Shown here one piece after another: positions 52,126 to 55,369 of a DNA stretch of 55,369 nt (position 1 is its first letter; every line of letters starts with the position of its first letter). This stretch comes from an uncultured Acetatifactor sp. (GTDB lineage Bacteria; Bacillota; Clostridia; Lachnospirales; Lachnospiraceae), in the NCBI GenBank assembly GCA_947630715.1, contig CANRIP010000017.1, positions 1 through 55,369 of the forward strand. The letters run 5' to 3'. Both the position numbers and the translations under genes were made by a program. The notes beneath the pieces are model-generated. The model was not told the origin of the DNA, made no database searches, and saw nothing but the letters and a program-made list of their open reading frames with translations.

Positions 52126-53073
52126 TCAGGACTGGCTGAATCTGAGCAGATAGACGAAATACCCCGCATATCCGGCCAGCATCAGAATGCCGGCGGCTCT
52201 CGCCAGCCTTTTGTTCTTCACCACGCACAGCAAAAGCAGCACCGCCGCCGCTATGGCAATCACACTGTCCGCCGTGAAATTGGCGCTGTACGGCACGGGG
52301 GTGATCACCGCCGCAGTACCCACCACAAACAGAATATTAAAAATATTGCTGCCTACAATATTGCCGATGGCAATGTCCGACTTGCCCTTGACCGCCGCCG
52401 TAACGCTGGTCACAAGCTCCGGCAGGGACGTCCCCAGCGCCACGATGGTCAACCCGATAAACCGTTCGCTCATGCCGAAGATTTTGGCCAGAGCGGTGGC
52501 CGCGTCCACGGTCACGTCGCTGCCGAGGACAATCATGGCCGCGCCTGCCGCCACCATCAGGAGCATCTGCCACAGACGCAGCTTTTTCCCCTTTTCCAGT
52601 TCCTCCGGCTCCGTACCCTTCTTTGCCATTTTCAACAGGTAGATCAGATACCCTGCCATCAGCGCCCAAAGGATCACGCCGTCCACCCGGCCCACCGTAT
52701 TGTCGGGCAGACCCAGCGCCGCCAGGATCACGGTCACCAAAATCACAAAAGGGATTTCATACCTGACCGTGGACTTCTGCACGGGAACGGCGCGGATCAC
52801 CGACGTCAGCCCCAGGATAATCAGGATATTCAAAATATTGCTGCCTACCACGTTTCCTATGGTAATCTCCGCGCTGCCCTTTAACGCCGCGGAAATGCTC
52901 ACCGCCGCCTCCGGCAAGGAAGTGCCGATCGCCACGATGGTAAGGCCGATGATAAGCTGCGGGATCCCGAATTTGTCCGCCAGCGCGGATGCCCCTTCCA
53001 CAAACCAGTCGGCGCCCTTCATCAGCAGACAGAATCCCACCGCCAGCAACAGCAGTTGAATCAAAATATTCAT
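52126..53073 (-). CDS. Calcium/sodium antiporter, CaCA family (YrbG-like)
   Basis: A 315-residue membrane exchanger with ten predicted helices in two inverted halves. Each half carries the CaCA alpha repeat: GTSLPEAAVSI in the first and GTSLPELVTSV in the second, with the GNVVGSN and GNIVGSN segments after. The start at 53073 is supported by GGCGGAG before the ATG. It would exchange Ca2+ or other cations for Na+ or H+. Confidence 0.93.
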   Translation of the reverse strand: MNILIQLLLLAVGFCLLMKGADWFVEGASALADKFGIPQLIIGLTIVAIGTSLPEAAVSISAALKGSAEITIGNVVGSNILNILIILGLTSVIRAVPVQKSTVRYEIPFVILVTVILAALGLPDNTVGRVDGVILWALMAGYLIYLLKMAKKGTEPEELEKGKKLRLWQMLLMVAAGAAMIVLGSDVTVDAATALAKIFGMSERFIGLTIVALGTSLPELVTSVTAAVKGKSDIAIGNIVGSNIFNILFVVGTAAVITPVPYSANFTADSVIAIAAAVLLLLCVVKNKRLARAAGILMLAGYAGYFVYLLRFSQS

Positions 53074-53204
53074 ATCTTCTCCGCCCTTTCTTTCGTTTCT
53101 CCGCCCGGCAGAAACCATTCCAAAAAGAAAGGAATCCCCAGGGATTCCCCAAACGCGCCCGACAGCGCCCTCCGAACCGGGCCGCCTCCGTCCGCGCCGA
53201 ACCA

Positions 53205-53285
53205 TGCGGATAACAGGACTCGAACCTGCACGTCTGCGACAATAGAACCTAAATCTATCGCGTCTACCAATTCCGCCATATCCGC
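53205..53285 (-). tRNA. trnL: tRNA-Leu (anticodon TAG)
   Basis: Acceptor GCGGATA/TATCCGC with discriminator A, loop TTTAGGT in stem ATAGA/TCTAT, long variable arm and T-loop TTCGAGT. No encoded CCA. It is separated from the other four tRNAs by a terminator. Confidence 0.95.
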
Positions 53286-53343
53286 ATCAACTGAACCGGA
53301 ACCATCCGCCCCCTCCTGCCGGAACGGGGAACGCCGGTTTTGC

Positions 53344-53374
53344 AAAAAGCCCCCGTGATCGTCTCAACGGGGGC
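53344..53374 (-). terminator. Terminator inside the tRNA cluster
   Basis: GCCCCCGT (53349-53356) pairs with ACGGGGGC (53367-53374), followed on the minus strand by TTTTTGC. It lies after tRNA-Lys and before tRNA-Leu. Confidence 0.8.
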
Positions 53375-53453
53375 GCTTATGCCATGATTTCCGCCCCAGC
53401 CCACAGGGCAGCCGCCCTTTCCCGGGGAAATACACGAAAACATGTCCTTACAG

Positions 53454-53526
53454 TGAGATATGGGGGATTCGAACCCCCGACACCTTGATTAAAAGTCAAG
53501 TGCTCTACCGCCTGAGCTAATATCCC
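53454..53526 (-). tRNA. trnK: tRNA-Lys (anticodon TTT)
   Basis: Acceptor GGGATAT/ATATCTC with discriminator A, anticodon loop CTTTTAA in stem TTGA/TCAA and T-loop TTCGAAT. No encoded CCA. Confidence 0.96.
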
Positions 53527-53538
53527 ATATGGAAAAAG

Positions 53539-53610
53539 CAGGGCTAGCTGGATTCGAACCAGCGAATGCAGCAGTCAAAGTGCTGTGCCTTACCGCTTGG
53601 CGATAGCCCT
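53539..53610 (-). tRNA. trnQ: tRNA-Gln (anticodon TTG)
   Basis: Acceptor AGGGCTA/TAGCCCT with discriminator G, loop CTTTGAC in stem CAGCA/TGCTG and T-loop TTCGAAT. No encoded CCA. Confidence 0.96.
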
Positions 53611-53656
53611 ATTTATGACACCAAGCATGTCATTCCGACACATCCCGAAACAAGAG

Positions 53657-53731
53657 GGTGGGTAAAGGGATTCGAACCCTTGGCCTCCAGAGCCACAATC
53701 TGGCGCGCTAACCAACTGCGCTATACCCACC
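53657..53731 (-). tRNA. trnH: tRNA-His (anticodon GTG)
   Basis: Acceptor GTGGGTA/TACCCAC plus a genomic G at position -1 opposite discriminator C, as required for His tRNAs; loop TTGTGGC in stem CCAGA/TCTGG. No encoded CCA. Confidence 0.96.
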
Positions 53732-53754
53732 ATGGTGGGACTTACGCGTCCCAG

Positions 53755-53828
<74 letters not shown>

Positions 53829-53871
53829 ATTTCACGGGAACAAGTCGCCGCAATGAAAACCGACGAAATGT

Positions 53872-53900
53872 ATTTTAACGTATTCTCCGGCCGTTGTCAA
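53872..53900 (-). promoter_or_regulatory. Promoter of the tRNA cluster
   Basis: Minus-strand TTGACA (53895-53900), 17-bp spacer, TAAAAT (53872-53877), just upstream of tRNA-Arg. Confidence 0.8.
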
Positions 53901-53983
53901 CTGGTTTTTCGCGGAAACGCAAAAGCCGGAAAAACCCCTGGCGGAATCGCCCCCATCCGCCCTTCCCGGATCAGCGGAAAAGA

Positions 53984-54514
53984 TCAAAGAAAGGTGACAT
54001 TCTTCTCCCTGTCATATTCATGAGGCGCCTTGTCCACCGCTTTACGGCCCACCGCAATCGCCACCTCGAACTCATAGCCCTTGGGAAGCTGCAGCGCCTC
54101 CTGATAGTAGCCCTTCTTTTCCCCGGTGAGAGTATCCCGGATACATCCGATAATTAGGCTGCCGAGGCCCATAGCCTCCGCCGCCAGCGCGATATTCTGC
54201 ACCGCGATGCCCGCGTCCACCTTCCCCCAGGGGAACGCCTTTTCCGCGCTCAACAGCATGACCGTGGGCGCTTCGTAATAAAAGTTGTGGGGCGGATTCT
54301 CGATTCCCCGCTCCTGATTTTTATCCGCCTCAATCTGAGCCAGAATGGGGTTGTCCCCGCTGACCACCGTAATGTGGATCTCCTGTCTGTTGGCGGCGGT
54401 GGGAGCCTGAAGGCCCGCTTTGATCAGACTGTCCAGCTCCTCCTGTTCCAGTTTTTCCCCCGTGTATCCCCGGGTGGAACACCTTGACGCTATCGCATCC
54501 AGCACTTGATTCAT
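53984..54514 (-). CDS. Nitroreductase-family flavoprotein
   Basis: A 176-residue FMN-dependent oxidoreductase of the nitroreductase fold. N-terminal SRCSTRGYTGEKL matches the FMN-phosphate Arg-Ser-x-Arg region. LIKAGLQAPTAANRQE is the family's conserved 'AP..N.Q' segment, and GIAVQNIALAAEAMGLGS matches the dimer helix. The substrate is unknown. Its ribosome site (GAGG, seven bases before ATG) comes from copy B of the 95-bp dispersed element. A promoter for it was not identified with certainty. Confidence 0.92.
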   Translation of the reverse strand: MNQVLDAIASRCSTRGYTGEKLEQEELDSLIKAGLQAPTAANRQEIHITVVSGDNPILAQIEADKNQERGIENPPHNFYYEAPTVMLLSAEKAFPWGKVDAGIAVQNIALAAEAMGLGSLIIGCIRDTLTGEKKGYYQEALQLPKGYEFEVAIAVGRKAVDKAPHEYDREKNVTFL

Positions 54515-54520
54515 TTTTTT

Positions 54521-54615
54521 ACCTCATTTCCGCGCTGATTTTTGCGCATAACGAGTTTGTGTCAAGCAGCGCGCGGACACAAATCTCGCGATTGAAAATT
54601 TTAATTTTCAATCTT
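54521..54615 (-). repeat. 95-bp dispersed leader element, copy B (before the nitroreductase gene)
   Basis: Same element as copy A with three substitutions. In this copy the loop of the second hairpin (CGCGCGCTG) can pair perfectly with CAGCGCG just before the GAGG ribosome site. It ends six bases before the start codon, as does copy A. Confidence 0.9.
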
Positions 54616-54625
54616 CTCTCCATTC

Positions 54626-54745
54626 CGGAGCGTTTACGCGACGGGGCGGCGCGAATTTTCCATTCGCGTCTGCCGTCAGGGAAGTGGTGACGCTCCGACA
54701 CACATTCCTCCCATGAGCAAGGTTCGTTCTGCCCCTATAAGGGGC
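54626..54745. other. Nested-stem region upstream of copy B
   Basis: Three nested stems are present: CGGAGCGT/ACGCTCCG (54626-54633 with 54690-54697), GACGG/CCGTC (54640-54644 with 54673-54677) and CGCGAAT/ATTCGCG (54650-54656 with 54662-54668). A separate hairpin GCCCCT/AGGGGC is at 54731-54745. With copy B and the terminator at 54809 this accounts for the gene-free stretch 54515-54904; I see no coding sequence there. Confidence 0.65.
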
Positions 54746-54808
54746 TGTTACCGGCGCCGGATCTAAAGACCCATCGAAAGCCCGCCGGCCGGCAGATCCT
54801 CTTTGGCA

Positions 54809-54839
54809 AGAAAAACCGCAGCATGTAACGATGCTGCGG
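54809..54839 (-). terminator. Terminator of the DUF4190 gene
   Basis: CCGCAGCAT (54816-54824) pairs with ATGCTGCGG (54831-54839), followed on the minus strand by TTTTTCTT. Confidence 0.85.
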
Positions 54840-54904
54840 CTTCTTTTCCTTTTACGCTATGTAACCCCGGCCAAAACCGGCCGTCCCGTTTCCGGAACTT
54901 ACGG

Positions 54905-55192
54905 TTACATATTCATCAGAACGCCGGCGATGGAATTAATCAAAGTAAACACCAGCGTAATGATGCTCATAACGATTCCGGCAACCGCCATGCCGCCCTG
55001 TCCCTGAGATTTTGCCTTAACGCCCAGCACAATGCCGACGATGGTCACAGGATAACCTACCAGCGGGAGGCACCATGCCACAAACCCCACAATACCCAGC
55101 ACCATGGAGGCAACTGCCATTCCCTTGGAGCTTTCCGGGGGCTGAGGAGCGGACTGCTGATTGTCGTTGGAAGAGGGAGTATACTGATCCAT
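54905..55192 (-). CDS. Small DUF4190-like membrane protein
   Basis: A 95-residue protein with a polar, Gln/Ser/Pro-rich N terminus (about 1-24) and two hydrophobic helices (about 25-55 and 66-92, MAVASMVLGIVGFVAWCLP and GIVMSIITLVFTLIN), the DUF4190 pattern. The start at 55192 has AAAGGAG before it; a longer reading would begin inside the promoter. Function unknown. Confidence 0.8.
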   Translation of the reverse strand: MDQYTPSSNDNQQSAPQPPESSKGMAVASMVLGIVGFVAWCLPLVGYPVTIVGIVLGVKAKSQGQGGMAVAGIVMSIITLVFTLINSIAGVLMNM

Positions 55193-55227
55193 TTTTCTTC
55201 TCCTTTGAACCTGATTTTTATGGTTGA

Positions 55228-55279
55228 TAAGTAAATACTTACTCAAGCCCATTCTATCTCAATCTGCCGGTTCTGTCAA
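55228..55279 (-). promoter_or_regulatory. Promoter and palindrome before the DUF4190 gene
   Basis: Minus-strand TTGACA (55274-55279), 17-bp spacer, TAGAAT (55251-55256), followed by TAAGTA-AA-TACTTA (55228-55241), a perfect 6-bp inverted repeat overlapping the start of transcription. The remaining bases to 55369 show nothing that I can identify. Confidence 0.7.
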
Positions 55280-55369
55280 TCCTTATTTTCTCCGAATTGA
55301 TTTCGCTGTACCGTTTTGGGACCTCAAAATAGCAGAATTTACCATCTCTCGTTCATACAGGAATGAAAA

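Overview
The window reads as chromosomal DNA of a GC-rich anaerobic gut Firmicute, most likely Lachnospiraceae (class Clostridia). The support is the clostridial fused PurL/PurQ enzyme, a class III (oxygen-sensitive) ribonucleotide reductase as the only reductase seen, DUF4317 and DUF6142 type proteins, small YtrA-type GntR repressors, canonical sigma-A promoters (TTGACA-N17-TATAAT) and strong AGGAGG ribosome sites. Almost every gene lies on the minus strand. The plus-strand exceptions are a cNMP-domain protein (6693), an XRE regulator (34180), DUF4317 (36451) and a CYTH protein (51587).

Layout from left to right: a degenerate EAL/HDOD protein; purL translationally coupled to a TetR regulator; an unusual 762-residue cNMP-domain protein with a structured leader; tRNA-Trp, radA, a small beta-rich protein and clpC with its own GntR repressor; the purE-purM-purN-purD operon continuing into a zinc-ribbon/HTH protein and a membrane-anchored SH3b protein; pyrE with two small membrane proteins and an M29 aminopeptidase; a beta-propeller/solute-binding lipoprotein and a 1104-residue secreted LysM protein; pyrF; class III RNR with a fused thioredoxin-like tail; a repeat-filled intergenic region; XRE regulator, TPR lipoprotein, MscL, DUF4317 and an S8 protease; a GntR-controlled ABC exporter operon; an unknown 295-residue protein; a GPH sugar symporter broken by one amber codon, with its TetR; an operon for GDP-L-fucose (manC, gmd, fcl) flanked by DJ-1 and M18 peptidase genes; a CYTH protein, a Ca2+/Na+ antiporter, a five-tRNA cluster, a nitroreductase and a DUF4190 protein.

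The window is mainly housekeeping: purine and pyrimidine synthesis, dNTP supply, protein quality control, envelope functions and nucleotide-sugar supply. I see no phage, insertion sequence, CRISPR array, restriction system or recognisable defence island.

The unexpected content is mostly noncoding. A 95-bp element occurs twice (92/95 identical), ends just upstream of the start codons of two unrelated genes, supplies their Shine-Dalgarno sequence and can fold into hairpins with a possible pseudoknot. There are also a 43-45 bp tandem array before an XRE gene, an 11-bp tandem array that begins inside the pyrF stop codon, a 109-nt polypyrimidine tract after nrdD, and structured leaders before the cNMP-domain and CYTH genes. 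The 95-bp leader element is my best candidate for something undescribed, but this is inference from two copies.
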